Below are positions 1-8,427 of a stretch of DNA of 35,503 nucleotides, in pieces. A model generated the notes under the pieces. The model saw only the letters and a list, made by a program, of their open reading frames with translations, was not told where the DNA came from and did not search any database. The stretch is from assembly GCA_023436245.1 (NCBI GenBank), contig JAEZJZ010000097.1, forward strand, positions 1 to 35,503, in the 5' to 3' direction. Source of the DNA: Bacillota bacterium. GTDB lineage: Bacteria; Bacillota; UBA994; UBA5500. A program made the translations under genes and the position numbers. How positions within the stretch are numbered: the stretch's first letter is position 1; each line of letters starts with the position of its first letter.

Positions 1-42
1 TCGGGGGCTTTTCCCCCCCGTCGCCCCCCCCCCGCCCCCCCC
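1..42. other. Low-complexity G/C tract at window edge
   Basis: The first 42 bases are dominated by C homopolymers (runs of seven to eleven C). The first 20 bases can fold as a short hairpin, CGGGGG with CCCCCG around a CTTTTC loop, which resembles the remains of an intrinsic terminator of an upstream gene. No coding potential is visible. Homopolymer runs like this are also prone to sequencing or assembly error at contig edges. Confidence 0.4.
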
Positions 43-225
43 GATCCCGGCACCACAGCATGCTGTGGCGCTACGACACTAGGGAGATCGGACTTTCTGA
101 ACGATCTCGCGTGCTGCGGGGTCTACGGCAGCGAGAAAACCGGCCTACTGCGAAGCGTCACTCCGAAGGACCATTTGTGATGCTTCTGTCCCTGTAGACT
201 AGTCTATGAGGACAGCACGAAAAGT
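43..225. other. Non-coding leader with three inverted repeats before nudF
   Basis: No gene is seen here. Three inverted repeats are present: a perfect 16-bp palindrome CCACAGCATGCTGTGG at 53-68; a 7-bp stem GAGATCG/CGATCTC at 84-90 and 102-108; and a compound hairpin at 186-215 in which CTGTCC pairs with GGACAG and encloses the 12-bp palindrome TAGACTAGTCTA (195-206). The last ends about 15 bases before the nudF Shine-Dalgarno, so it could be an operator or an RNA structure in the leader. I could not find a convincing sigma-A promoter. Confidence 0.4.
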
Positions 226-243
226 ATGAAGGGAGAGAACCGC

Positions 244-765
244 ATGCTGGAAACTCAGTCATCGTCCCGGACGGTATATGAGGGCAAGATCATCAAGGTG
301 AAAGTGGATGAGGTAAGGCTGCAAAACGGGCTGGTGGCAACTCGGGAAGTGATTATACACCCGGGGGCAGTTGCCATTCTGGCGGAGGATGCTGAGGGGC
401 GGGTACTGCTGGTCAGGCAGTTCCGTTATGCTGCTGCACAGGAGTTGTGGGAACTGCCGGCTGGCAAGTTGGAGCCGGGAGAAGACCCGCAGCTGGCAGC
501 ACAGAGGGAGTTGGCCGAGGAAGCCGGAGTTGTCGCTCTGCGTTGGCGCCTGCTCTTTTCTATGTACACCGCCCCTGGGTTCTGCAACGAAGAACTCTGG
601 TTGTGGCATGCACTTGACCTCTCGCCTGGGGCGCTCGCGATGGACTGGGATGAATCCATCTCGGTGCAGTCGTTCTCCAGGCAGGAACTGCGGGAAATGG
701 TTGAGCAAGGTCTGATTCGTGACGCAAAGACGCTGGTCGGTCTGCTGCATTTCCTTTCCAAGTGA
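244..765 (+). CDS. nudF: ADP-ribose pyrophosphatase (Nudix hydrolase)
   Basis: Cytosolic Nudix hydrolase of the NudF/YqkG type, which hydrolyses ADP-ribose to AMP and ribose 5-phosphate. The 173-residue product carries a complete Nudix box at residues 74-96 (G74, E80, R88-E89, E92-E93, G95). This matches GX5EX7REUXEEXGU exactly. The ELWELPAGK segment before the box is typical of this subfamily. An in-frame ATG lies 18 bases upstream (226), but GGGAG at 231-235 sits 8 bases before ATG 244 and nothing comparable precedes 226. It stands first in a run with spoIIM, as in B. subtilis. Family assignment is firm; substrate preference is inferred. Confidence 0.93.
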   Translation: MLETQSSSRTVYEGKIIKVKVDEVRLQNGLVATREVIIHPGAVAILAEDAEGRVLLVRQFRYAAAQELWELPAGKLEPGEDPQLAAQRELAEEAGVVALRWRLLFSMYTAPGFCNEELWLWHALDLSPGALAMDWDESISVQSFSRQELREMVEQGLIRDAKTLVGLLHFLSK

Positions 766-826
766 CAGACGCATAAGCCTTGTACACCCTGCATAGGTTT
801 TACAGACAAGCAGGGGAGGGGGCGCC

Positions 827-1450
827 GTGCACAAACTAGGGCAGAGCATTAGGGAACATGTGATTGAGCGCGCCAGCAGCAACTTCTTTGTACTGGTGCT
901 GTTCGCAGTAGGAGTCGGCTTTGGGGCCGTCGCGGTGAGAGCGTTGAGCTTTAGCCAGAAACAGGATCTCTTGTCCTTCCTGCAGCAGATCTTCTCCGCC
1001 GGGGTGGGAGTATCCACTGCCGGAGCCAGCTTCGTCAGCACGTTGCTAGTCAACCTGCAGCTGCTTTGGCTGGTCTGGCTGATGGGTCTGTTGGTGTTTG
1101 GATTACCAATCATAGTGCTGCTCGTCTTCTTTCGTGGCTTCATTCTGGGCTTCTCTGTTGCGTTTCTGTTGTCAGAGATGGCTTGGAAGGGCGTGTTGCT
1201 AGCCTTCTGTTCAGTGGTGCCCCACAATCTTATCTCCGTGCCGGTAGCGCTCGTTGCCGCAGGGATGAGCATCCATCACGCCATTTCCACCATTAAGCCT
1301 GCGCCGGTAAACCGCAGGCAGACCTATTGGCAAAAAGTGCTGACTCTGACCGGCGCCACGGTGATCTGTTCCGCGCTGGTCACGATCGCCAGCCTGGTGG
1401 AAACATATATCACGCCTGCCTTGGTACAGTTGGCAGCCCGCCTCTTCTAG
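827..1450 (+). CDS. spoIIM: Stage II sporulation protein M
   Basis: Integral membrane protein of the SpoIID-SpoIIM-SpoIIP engulfment machine, in which SpoIIM anchors the complex in the mother-cell septal membrane during peptidoglycan remodelling. The 207-residue product is almost entirely hydrophobic, with about five membrane segments: near 20-40, 70-100, 105-130, 135-150 and 175-200. Its length is close to the 214 residues of B. subtilis SpoIIM. The start is GTG, preceded by the strong SD AGGGGAGGG (812-820). It follows nudF by 61 bases and lies upstream of xerD, the same neighbourhood as in Bacillus. Identification rests on size, topology and synteny, since the family has few invariant motifs. 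Confidence 0.85.
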   Translation: MHKLGQSIREHVIERASSNFFVLVLFAVGVGFGAVAVRALSFSQKQDLLSFLQQIFSAGVGVSTAGASFVSTLLVNLQLLWLVWLMGLLVFGLPIIVLLVFFRGFILGFSVAFLLSEMAWKGVLLAFCSVVPHNLISVPVALVAAGMSIHHAISTIKPAPVNRRQTYWQKVLTLTGATVICSALVTIASLVETYITPALVQLAARLF

Positions 1451-1514
1451 CGGCAGGCTGCTTTTTGGTCGATCCGGCAGAGAGAGTCTGGAAGTGCGCT
1501 CGTTCCTCCTTTTC

Positions 1515-1523
1515 TGCTATAAT
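1515..1523 (+). promoter_or_regulatory. Extended -10 sigma-A promoter
   Basis: TGCTATAAT (TATAAT at 1518-1523 with the TGn extension) lies 27 bases before the ATG of the next gene. The -35 region at proper spacing (TGCGCT, 1495-1500) is poor, as is common for extended -10 promoters. It argues that the following carboxypeptidase starts at 1551, downstream of transcription initiation. Confidence 0.6.
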
Positions 1524-1550
1524 AGAGACCGGACAGCAAGGGGGGAGACG

Positions 1551-2714
1551 ATGTTGTACCGTGTCTTGTGCTGCTTAGCTCTAGCTCTGTTGTTGCTCGT
1601 GCCGCTTGACGCCAGTGCGGTTGCCGCCTTGCCCAGAGTATCGGGACGTTCAGCCGCTCTGATTGACCTGCAAACTGGGACATTGCTCGGTGGCTATAAT
1701 CAGAATGTGCGCATTTACCCCGCCAGTACCACTAAGGTGCTGACTGCGATATTGGTGCTCGAACAGGCAGAAATGGACGAAATGGTGACAATCAGCCGCC
1801 AAGCTCAGGATCAGGAGGGAACATCTCTCTATACTCGAGAGGGAGAGACCTACAAGTTGGAGGATCTGATGTACGCCATGCTGGTCCAGTCCTGCAACGA
1901 TGCTGCCGTGGCTCTCGCGGAGCATGTGGCCGGAACAGTGGAGGCCTTCGCCGCACAGATGAGCCAGCGGGCGGCGGAACTCGGCGCCACCAACAGCCGT
2001 TTTGTCAATCCTAATGGCTTGCACGACGAAAACCACTACAGCACTGCGGCCGACATGGCAGTCATCTTCGCGGCAGCAATGCGTGACCAAACAATACGCC
2101 AAATCACAACCACACGAGTTCATCGCGTGACCATCGGTTCCGGCGAAGAGAGAATCCTCGTCAACGGTAACGATCTAATCCTCGAATACGAGGGAACGAT
2201 TGGCGGCAAAACTGGCTATACCACCGAGGCCGGTCAATCCCTACTCACTGCTGCCGCGCGAGGTGGCATGGAACTTGGCGCAGTAGTCTTCAAGGCACAG
2301 GGCAAATCGGTCTGGACTGATGCTAAGCAGCTCTTGGATTTTGGATTTGCCAACTGGCGGACTGTCTCTATCGTCACGCCAGGTCAATCTGTCACCGCGG
2401 TACCGGTGCGCTACGGCCAACCGGCCTTGCTGGTGGCTGACCAAGGCGCCACGCTCACTGTGCCGGCCAGCGGTGATGGTGTTGCCTTCTCTCAAAAGGT
2501 GCAGTTGGAGCAACCACTGCAGGCGCCGCTCCGAGCCGGAGAGATCGTGGGGGTAGTCACCTATTATCGGGGCGAGCAGGCGGTGGCACAGGTGCCGCTG
2601 CGCATAGCCACGGCGGTCTCGAGGGTCTGGTACTCATATTGGCAGGTGCCATTGACTCTCTTCATGGGATATGTTGGCTTCAGTTTCCGTCAGCGAGTTA
2701 GATCCCAAGCTTAA
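1551..2714 (+). CDS. Serine-type D-Ala-D-Ala carboxypeptidase (PBP5-like)
   Basis: Penicillin-binding D,D-carboxypeptidase (peptidase S11) that removes the terminal D-alanine from peptidoglycan pentapeptides outside the membrane. The 387-residue product has a signal peptide (about 1-23), the active-site tetrad S59-T-T-K62, the S114-C-N116 motif and K220-T-G222. A C-terminal PBP5-like beta domain precedes a hydrophobic or amphipathic anchor at about 365-384. ATG 1551 is chosen because AAGGGGGGAG precedes it directly and an extended -10 promoter lies at 1515-1523, which excludes the longer frame from 1494. D-Ala-D-Ala ligase follows 44 bases later, so enzymes that make and trim the same dipeptide are neighbours. 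This is the first of three paralogues in the window and seems to be the vegetative one. Confidence 0.92.
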   Translation: MLYRVLCCLALALLLLVPLDASAVAALPRVSGRSAALIDLQTGTLLGGYNQNVRIYPASTTKVLTAILVLEQAEMDEMVTISRQAQDQEGTSLYTREGETYKLEDLMYAMLVQSCNDAAVALAEHVAGTVEAFAAQMSQRAAELGATNSRFVNPNGLHDENHYSTAADMAVIFAAAMRDQTIRQITTTRVHRVTIGSGEERILVNGNDLILEYEGTIGGKTGYTTEAGQSLLTAAARGGMELGAVVFKAQGKSVWTDAKQLLDFGFANWRTVSIVTPGQSVTAVPVRYGQPALLVADQGATLTVPASGDGVAFSQKVQLEQPLQAPLRAGEIVGVVTYYRGEQAVAQVPLRIATAVSRVWYSYWQVPLTLFMGYVGFSFRQRVRSQA

Positions 2715-2758
2715 GAGTTGGCTGACAAATAGGTGACGACAAGAGGGGGGTAGGGCCT

Positions 2759-3799
2759 TTGGCTATGAAGACGCTGGGCCTGGTTTTTGGTGGTCGATCA
2801 GGTGAACATGAAGTCTCTGTACAATCTGCCGCATCTGTTTGGCAGGCGGCCGACCGCAATCGCTATCACTTGGTTCCAATTGCCATCAGCAAGAGTGGGC
2901 GCTGGATCAGCGGCCTATCGCCACTTGCTGTGTTGGAGTCTGGACAGGCGGTCCCTGAACTGTCGAGCAGCGTGTGCCCGCAGACAGCTCTGGATGGTAT
3001 TGACGCCGTTTTCCCATTGCTGCATGGGCCCTATGGCGAGGACGGCACGATCCAGGGCTTACTTGAGGTGCTGGACAAACCGTACGTCGGTGCTGGGGTA
3101 TTGGCCTCAGCCATTGGCATGGATAAAGCCATGGCCAAGAGCCTGTTTGAACAACGCGGCTTCCCGCAAGGGCCGTGGCGCGTCTTTTCTCGGCGACATT
3201 GCCTGCATCGGCCGGCTGAGGTACTCAGGGTGGTCGAAGAGCAGCTCGGGTTTCCCTGCTTTGTGAAACCGGCTAACCTGGGCAGCAGCGTCGGGATCAG
3301 CAAGGTGCGTATACCGGATGAGCTCCCACCAGCCCTGGCGTTGGCTGGCAGCTACGATCGCAAGATTGTCGTCGAGGCGTTTGTCGACGGTCGCGAGATC
3401 GAATGCAGCGTACTGGGAAATGACGAGCCGCAGGCATCTGTGCCCGGTGAGATCGTTCCCGGAGCAGAGTTCTATGATTATCAGGCCAAGTACGTGCGAG
3501 GCGACTCGCAGCTCTTGATTCCAGCAACGCTCACCCCCAAGCAGGTGGCTGAAGTGCAACGTCTGGCCGTGCAGGTATATCAGGCCATCGATTGCAGTGG
3601 TCTGGCGCGGGTGGATTTCTTCCTGCGGCGGTCGGACGGGCGGGTGCTGGTCAACGAGATCAACACGATGCCAGGGTTCACCCGTATCTCCATGTATCCG
3701 AAGCTTTGGGAAGCCAGCGGATTGCCTTATCCGCGGTTGATCGATGAGCTGGTCAACCTGGCGTTTGAGCGTCATGCGGAACGGCAGGAACTGCGCTAA
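2759..3799 (+). CDS. ddl: D-alanine--D-alanine ligase
   Basis: ATP-grasp ligase joining two D-alanines for the peptidoglycan precursor stem, in the cytoplasm. The 346-residue product has the family landmarks in order: GGRSGEHEVSVQSA near the N-terminus, HGPYGEDGTIQG, KPYVGAG, the MDKAMAK segment, the ATP-binding CFVKPANLGSSVGISKV, and the metal-binding EINTMPGFT near the C-terminus. The start is either TTG 2759, eight bases after the purine run ending at 2750, or ATG 2765; two residues are at stake. A hairpin terminator follows. It is probably co-transcribed with the upstream D,D-carboxypeptidase. Confidence 0.95.
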   Translation: MAMKTLGLVFGGRSGEHEVSVQSAASVWQAADRNRYHLVPIAISKSGRWISGLSPLAVLESGQAVPELSSSVCPQTALDGIDAVFPLLHGPYGEDGTIQGLLEVLDKPYVGAGVLASAIGMDKAMAKSLFEQRGFPQGPWRVFSRRHCLHRPAEVLRVVEEQLGFPCFVKPANLGSSVGISKVRIPDELPPALALAGSYDRKIVVEAFVDGREIECSVLGNDEPQASVPGEIVPGAEFYDYQAKYVRGDSQLLIPATLTPKQVAEVQRLAVQVYQAIDCSGLARVDFFLRRSDGRVLVNEINTMPGFTRISMYPKLWEASGLPYPRLIDELVNLAFERHAERQELR

Positions 3800-3803
3800 A
3801 GCG

Positions 3804-3829
3804 GGCGGTAGCCAGTCATGGCTACCGCC
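3804..3829 (+). terminator. Hairpin terminator after ddl
   Basis: A perfect 11-bp stem (GGCGGTAGCCA paired with TGGCTACCGCC, loop GTCA) begins five bases after the ddl stop. The T tract that follows is weak (TGTTCT), so termination may be partial. Confidence 0.6.
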
Positions 3830-3952
3830 TGTTCTACTGAGGCAAGACGGTCCTGTGCCGAGGAATAGTCAGAGTATTTTACTGCAGGAATTCCCGCGTG
3901 AGAAGCCAATATTCTATGCATCAGGGAATAGTATCAGTGGGGGGTGTCAATT

Positions 3953-5158
3953 GTGGCAGTTTCCATCTCAGCTCGCGCCATGAACGCGCCAGCTTCACCA
4001 ATTCGCAAACTGGTGCCATTTGCGAATGCGGCCAAAGCCAGAGGCATCAAGGTTTATCATCTGAACATCGGTCAGCCGGATATTGAGACGCCGGTAGAGA
4101 TGTGGCAGAGCATCAAGAACTACGACCAGAAAGTGCTCGCGTATGGTGATTCAGCCGGCCTGATTGAGTTCCGGCAAGCGCTGGTACCTTACTATCAGCA
4201 ATTCGGCATCAAGGTGACGCCGGAGGAAATGTTGATCACGACCGGCGGCAGCGAAGCGCTGCACTTTGCGATGATGATCACCACTTCGCCTGGGGATGAG
4301 GTGATCATCCCAGAACCTTTTTATGCTAACTACAGTGGCTTCGCCGCCTACGCCGGCATCAGCGTCGTTCCGGTTACGGCCAGCGCGGATGACGGCTTCC
4401 GCCTGCCGTCGCAGTCAGCATTTGAGGCCAAAATCACTGCCAAGACTAAGGCCATTCTGCTCTGCAACCCCGGCAATCCGACCGGCGTAGTCTACACTCG
4501 CGAAGAGCTGCAGACAGTGATCGATCTGGCAGAAAAGCACAACCTGTTCATCATCTCCGATGAGGTTTACCGCGAGTTCGTCTATGATGGTTCCGAGTTC
4601 ACCAGCATTCTGAACTTTCCGGAAGCCGAACAGCGCACAATCCTGGCTGACAGCATCTCCAAGCGCTTCAGCGCCTGTGGCGCCCGCATCGGCTGCCTGA
4701 TCAGCAAGAATCGGGAAGTGATGAGCGCAGCGCTGCGTTTCGGTCAGGCCCGACTCTGTCCGCCTACCTTGGAACAGGTGGGCGCGATCGGCGCTCTTAC
4801 CGTACCGGCTAGCTACTATCAGAATGTACTGACGGAGTACCAGAAGCGTCGGGATATCGTCGTCGCTGGTCTGGAGCAGATTCCCGGGGCCAAGTTTGAC
4901 GTTCCGAAGGGCGCATTCTATGTGGTGGTCAAGCTGCCTATCGATGACTCTGACCAGTTTGCGCGGTATATGTTGGAAGAGTTCTCGCTGGATGGCGCCA
5001 CCACCATGGTCGCCCCGGCCGCTGGCTTCTACGCCACTCCTGGATTGGGCCGCGATGAAGTGCGTCTCGCCTACGTGCTGAACGAGCATGACCTGCGCGA
5101 AGCGCTCCGCATCCTGGCCGCCGGCGTGCAAGCCTACCGCACCGCCCATAGCCTCTAG
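3953..5158 (+). CDS. Class I/II pyridoxal-phosphate aminotransferase
   Basis: Fold-type I PLP-dependent aminotransferase of the AspB/aromatic group. It transfers amino groups between an amino acid and a 2-oxo acid in the cytoplasm. The 401-residue product shows LNIGQPD near the N-terminus, the N172-PGNPTG motif, D203 and Y206 in SDEVY, the Schiff-base lysine K237 in SISKRFSACGARIG, and R371 in the DEVRLAYV segment that binds the substrate carboxylate. GTG 3953 is chosen because GGGGGG at 3939-3944 sits 8 bases upstream; the in-frame GTG at 3944 overlaps that SD. Aspartate, alanine or an aromatic amino acid are all possible substrates. It ends in a strong terminator. Confidence 0.85.
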   Translation: MAVSISARAMNAPASPIRKLVPFANAAKARGIKVYHLNIGQPDIETPVEMWQSIKNYDQKVLAYGDSAGLIEFRQALVPYYQQFGIKVTPEEMLITTGGSEALHFAMMITTSPGDEVIIPEPFYANYSGFAAYAGISVVPVTASADDGFRLPSQSAFEAKITAKTKAILLCNPGNPTGVVYTREELQTVIDLAEKHNLFIISDEVYREFVYDGSEFTSILNFPEAEQRTILADSISKRFSACGARIGCLISKNREVMSAALRFGQARLCPPTLEQVGAIGALTVPASYYQNVLTEYQKRRDIVVAGLEQIPGAKFDVPKGAFYVVVKLPIDDSDQFARYMLEEFSLDGATTMVAPAAGFYATPGLGRDEVRLAYVLNEHDLREALRILAAGVQAYRTAHSL

Positions 5159-5175
5159 CTAATAGCAGTCATCCA

Positions 5176-5198
5176 GCGCCCCAACGCGGGGCGCTTTT
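5176..5198 (+). terminator. Intrinsic terminator (copy 1)
   Basis: The stem GCGCCCC/GGGGCGC with loop AACGC is followed by TTTTCCTT. The 28 bases at 5175-5202 recur exactly at 8400-8427, and weaker similarity extends to about 45-50 bases around both copies. Confidence 0.9.
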
Positions 5199-5227
5199 CC
5201 TTACCCCGGATCGGCCGAGCAGTTCTT

Positions 5228-5270
5228 GAGTCAAGGGGACGTGAGTCAAGGGGACGGACTTCTGACTCAC
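5228..5270. repeat. REP-like palindromic element, left flank of transposase
   Basis: Two partial GAGTCAAGGGGAC units are followed by a palindromic element at 5241-5270 whose arms GTGAGTCA and TGACTCAC enclose GGGGACGGACTT. Its reverse complement matches the copies at 6301-6351 and 8356-8383. The element therefore flanks the transposase gene in inverted orientation relative to the right-hand copies. This is the arrangement expected for REP sequences mobilised by RAYT enzymes. Confidence 0.75.
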
Positions 5271-5355
5271 GCCAAATCTCCAATCAAAGCCCACCAGGAC
5301 CTGATTCTTGGCGGCTTTGCTTTGGCTCAATGGATGGGTTCTGGCTGTTCGTTTG

Positions 5356-6111
5356 CTAAGCTCGTTGGATGATGTTTCTGTTCAACCCGGTCAGGCGAGA
5401 AATCTGTCTGTTGCTTGCGCCCATTCCCTTCAACTGACAGAGCAGGCGGGCCCTATCAACTGGATGCATCTGCATGAGCGATGATATGGGGCGGCCTCCA
5501 AGCAGCTCGTCTAGTCTCGTATGAATCTCCGCATCGCTGCAACACGCCTTTTCCTGGATGTCCAGGCAAACATCCGTGTTTTGAGCATTCAAGAATCGCA
5601 TTAACTCTTCCAACCCGCCCAGGATGCCAAGGGCCAGAGACTTGTCCACGAGTCCCGCTATGGGTTGTCGATTCATTGAATAAGCCGGATAGCTACTCCA
5701 CTCATGGGCTTGAACAGAGTCGCAGAGTCCCGCCTTGACGGGATTCTGATGCACATAGCGGAACACTGTGATGAAGTAGGCATCGTTGTCTATTGGTTCA
5801 CTGCGGTATCGGCCCTGGAACAAATACCCGACTCGGCCATATTTGGTGTTGAACCAATGAGCATAGGACGTCCCTATTCTTCTCATCGTCTCTCCTAGAG
5901 CCTCATCGCCTTCTGACAAGAGCAGGTGCACGTGATTGCTCATCAGGCAGTATGCATGCAGGTTCAGGCGATGCTCGGCTTCAGCTCTGGCGAGGGTATA
6001 GAGATAATGCATGCTGTCTTGCCTGTCGTGGAAGATGTCGCTTCTATCAATCCCTCTGGCCATGACGTGGTAGATACCGGTTGCGCTTTGTTGCCTGGGG
6101 TAACGTGGCAT
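5356..6111 (-). CDS. REP-associated tyrosine (Y1/HUH) transposase, RAYT family
   Basis: Single-strand DNA nuclease of the IS200/IS605-related Y1_Tnp superfamily. RAYT members nick and join palindromic REP sequences. The 251-residue product has the metal-binding HUH motif H60-V-H62 in MSNHVHLLL and the likely nucleophile Y119 in RYVHQNPVKAG. A C-terminal helix-turn-helix-like tail (GASNRQISRLTGLNRN) may bind DNA. The SD AGGAGG (complement of 6122-6127) precedes the start by 10 bases. Upstream, TTGACA (complement of 6190-6195) with TACGAC 17 bases on is a weak promoter candidate. The gene is oriented opposite to its neighbours, is intact, and is bracketed by matching REP palindromes. It is probably still functional. 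Confidence 0.9.
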   Translation of the reverse strand: MPRYPRQQSATGIYHVMARGIDRSDIFHDRQDSMHYLYTLARAEAEHRLNLHAYCLMSNHVHLLLSEGDEALGETMRRIGTSYAHWFNTKYGRVGYLFQGRYRSEPIDNDAYFITVFRYVHQNPVKAGLCDSVQAHEWSSYPAYSMNRQPIAGLVDKSLALGILGGLEELMRFLNAQNTDVCLDIQEKACCSDAEIHTRLDELLGGRPISSLMQMHPVDRARLLCQLKGMGASNRQISRLTGLNRNIIQRA

Positions 6112-6300
6112 TGCATCTTCGCCTCCTGGGCCTTGGATTGAACGGCATGTCGCGCTTCATTCACCAGTCGTACGTATGTTCTATGCGGGTGTCAAAACCT
6201 CCTGCTTGCTAGCAAACAAACTGGTAGCACAACCCTGGCTAGACTCACCACCGTCGTTTGCCTGTGTCGCTCGGGATGGCGGCGGAGAGACCGGACAGCC
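6112..6300. other. Non-coding region upstream of the transposase
   Basis: Between the transposase start and the right REP element I see no gene. The only candidate signals are the transposase SD and the weak minus-strand promoter noted with that gene. Confidence 0.5.
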
Positions 6301-6351
6301 GTGAGTCAAAAGTCCGTCCCCTTGACTCAAAAGTCCGTCCCCTTGACTCAC
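6301..6351. repeat. REP-like tandem element, right flank of transposase
   Basis: Two tandem 21-bp units (6303-6323 and 6324-6344) share CTCAAAAGTCCGTCCCCTT-type sequence and are closed by GACTCAC. The outer ends GTGAGTCAA (6301-6309) and TTGACTCAC (6343-6351) are exact reverse complements, so the whole block is one inverted repeat. Same family as 5228-5270 and 8356-8383. Confidence 0.75.
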
Positions 6352-6513
6352 TCGTGTTCTTTGCCTATCTCATTGCTCTGGCTGTTGATAGAATGCAAAT
6401 GAGTGAGCAACCAGACCATGCGGCAAGGAAGCTGACGCGATAAGCGAACACGGCCTGCGCAGGGCGTAATCCCCCTGGTGCTTGCCGCAGCATGAAGGAG
6501 TGACTCAGGCAGA

Positions 6514-8247
6514 ATGCATCCACTGAAGCGCTTTATTTCCTACTATCGGACAGAATGGAAGCTATTTATCTTTGACATGGCCTGCGCCTGCCTAATGACC
6601 GGAATAGGCTTGGTTTTTCCAATGGTGACCAGACTGGTCATGAAAGATTTGATCCCCAACCGCAACCTGCGCTCAATTGTGTTGTGTATTGCGGCGCTGC
6701 TTGGGCTGTACCTGGTTCTTTGGGTCTGTGAGTACATGACGGATTATTGGGGTCATGTGGTAGGACTACGCATGGAGTACGCCATGCGGAAAGACTTGTT
6801 CAGGCACCTACAGATCATGGACTTCCAATTCTTCGATGAACACAAGGTTGGTCACCTGATGTCCAGAATAATCAACGACCTGCGAGAAATAAGTGAGTTG
6901 GCGCATCACGGACCGGAAGACCTGTTCATTGCCAGCATGATGCTCATGGGATCGTTTTGGTATTTGGCTGGAATCAACCTCAGCCTGACACTGATTGCTT
7001 TTGCATTTGTGCCGGTTCTGGGCTACTACACCCTCACCAAATGGCCGGTGATGAGCTGGGCTCTCCTGAATCAGAGCAAGCGGATCGCTGATGTCAATGC
7101 GGAGCTGGAGAACAGCCTGTCCGGAATCCGGGTGTCTATGAGCTTTGCCCATCAGGCCCAAGACGAGCATCGTTTTGACCTAGCCAACAACGCGTTCAAG
7201 CGGGCCACGCAACGGAGCTATCAGGTGGAAGCTGAGTACTACTCCGGGATCAGTTTTCTTACCAATCTCCTGAACCTGACGGTGCTGGCGGCAGGGGCCG
7301 TTTACGTGTACCTCGGCCGCATCGACTTGGCTGATCTGACCGCCTATCTGATGTTCATCAACTTCTTCCTAGAGCCTATTCGGCGGCTGACCAACTTCAT
7401 CCGGTTGTATCAGCTGGGGATGACCGGATTCGGTCGATTTGCGGAACTGATGGCGATCAGGCCGGGAATCGTGGACAGCGATGCCGCTGTCGAGCTGCGC
7501 GAGGTGCGTGGGGCGATCACACTGAGAGGTGCGTCATTTGGATATGCAGAGCAGTCTGAGGTACTCAGCAGTATCGATCTGAGCATCGCGCCGGGACGAA
7601 CAGTGGCCATTGTCGGGCCCTCTGGCGGGGGCAAGACGACACTGTGCCACCTGATTCCGCGATTCTATGATGTGTCGAGCGGAGAGGTCTTGATTGATGG
7701 CGTGAACGTCAAGCACCTGCAATTGGAATCACTGCGGCGAAACATCGGGCTGGTCCAGCAGAGCGTGTTCCTTTTCACAGGAAGCATTCGTGACAACATC
7801 CTATGTGGAAGACCAACAGCGACGGAGGCCGAACTGGTGGAAGCGGCCAAGAAAGCCCGCATTCATGACTTTGTGATGTCGCTGCCCGATGGATACGACA
7901 CCTATGTGGGCGAACATGGGATCAAGCTCTCCGGTGGTCAAAAGCAGCGGGTCTCCATCGCCCGGGTATTCCTGAAGAATCCACCCATTCTGATTCTGGA
8001 TGAAGCGACCTCAGCCCTGGACAATGTGACGGAACACGAGATTCAGGACGCATTGAACCGATTGTCACAGGATCGCACCACCTTGCTGATCGCGCACCGC
8101 TTGTCCACCATTCAGCACGCCGATGAGATCCTTGTCTTGGCCAACGGCAGAATTCAAGAACGAGGGACCCACTCGGAACTGATGAACAAGCAGGGGATCT
8201 ACGCCCGGCTACATGGTGATCAGTCTGGGATGATGTCGGCATCCTAA
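6514..8247 (+). CDS. ABC exporter half-transporter (fused membrane and ATPase domains)
   Basis: Type IV ABC exporter of the MsbA/MdlB class. The 577-residue product has an N-terminal six-helix membrane domain (about 1-320) and a C-terminal ATPase: Walker A GPSGGGKTT (368-376), signature LSGGQ (472-476), Walker B ILILDE (492-497) and H-loop H528. All catalytic residues are present. With no second half-transporter beside it, a homodimer is likely; the substrate (lipid, peptide or drug) cannot be inferred. The start follows AAGGAG by an unusually long 13 bases. It lies alone between two REP elements in a block flanked by duplicated terminators, which suggests it arrived with, or was captured by, the RAYT-bearing segment. 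Confidence 0.9.
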   Translation: MHPLKRFISYYRTEWKLFIFDMACACLMTGIGLVFPMVTRLVMKDLIPNRNLRSIVLCIAALLGLYLVLWVCEYMTDYWGHVVGLRMEYAMRKDLFRHLQIMDFQFFDEHKVGHLMSRIINDLREISELAHHGPEDLFIASMMLMGSFWYLAGINLSLTLIAFAFVPVLGYYTLTKWPVMSWALLNQSKRIADVNAELENSLSGIRVSMSFAHQAQDEHRFDLANNAFKRATQRSYQVEAEYYSGISFLTNLLNLTVLAAGAVYVYLGRIDLADLTAYLMFINFFLEPIRRLTNFIRLYQLGMTGFGRFAELMAIRPGIVDSDAAVELREVRGAITLRGASFGYAEQSEVLSSIDLSIAPGRTVAIVGPSGGGKTTLCHLIPRFYDVSSGEVLIDGVNVKHLQLESLRRNIGLVQQSVFLFTGSIRDNILCGRPTATEAELVEAAKKARIHDFVMSLPDGYDTYVGEHGIKLSGGQKQRVSIARVFLKNPPILILDEATSALDNVTEHEIQDALNRLSQDRTTLLIAHRLSTIQHADEILVLANGRIQERGTHSELMNKQGIYARLHGDQSGMMSAS

Positions 8248-8355
8248 TTGCTCGTGACGGCGCAGAGTCCAGTCGGCGTAACGCATTGGATTGTGACTGG
8301 GTTCATCGCTACCGTTGTCATGCGGTGGGAAGGCTGCGCAGCTAACAGACGCCCA

Positions 8356-8383
8356 TGAGTCAAAAGTCCGTCCCCGTGACTCA
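8356..8383. repeat. REP-like element, third copy
   Basis: Arms TGAGTCA (8356-8362) and TGACTCA (8377-8383) enclose AAAGTCCGTCCCCG. Orientation matches the copies at 6301-6351. It lies just before the second copy of the aminotransferase-type terminator. Confidence 0.75.
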
Positions 8384-8399
8384 CGCAATAGAGTCCTGC

Positions 8400-8427
8400 A
8401 GCGCCCCAACGCGGGGCGCTTTTCCTT
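8400..8427 (+). terminator. Intrinsic terminator (copy 2)
   Basis: Exact 28-base duplicate of 5175-5202: stem GCGCCCC/GGGGCGC (8401-8407, 8413-8419) and TTTTCCTT tail. It lies about 150 bases after the ABC transporter stop and could serve it, but the duplication suggests a recombination or insertion scar. Confidence 0.85.

Noticed and set aside
259..1272. 337-codon minus-strand frame across nudF and spoIIM
   Set aside because: Antisense shadow in GC-rich coding DNA; Nudix box and SpoIIM topology are on the plus strand.
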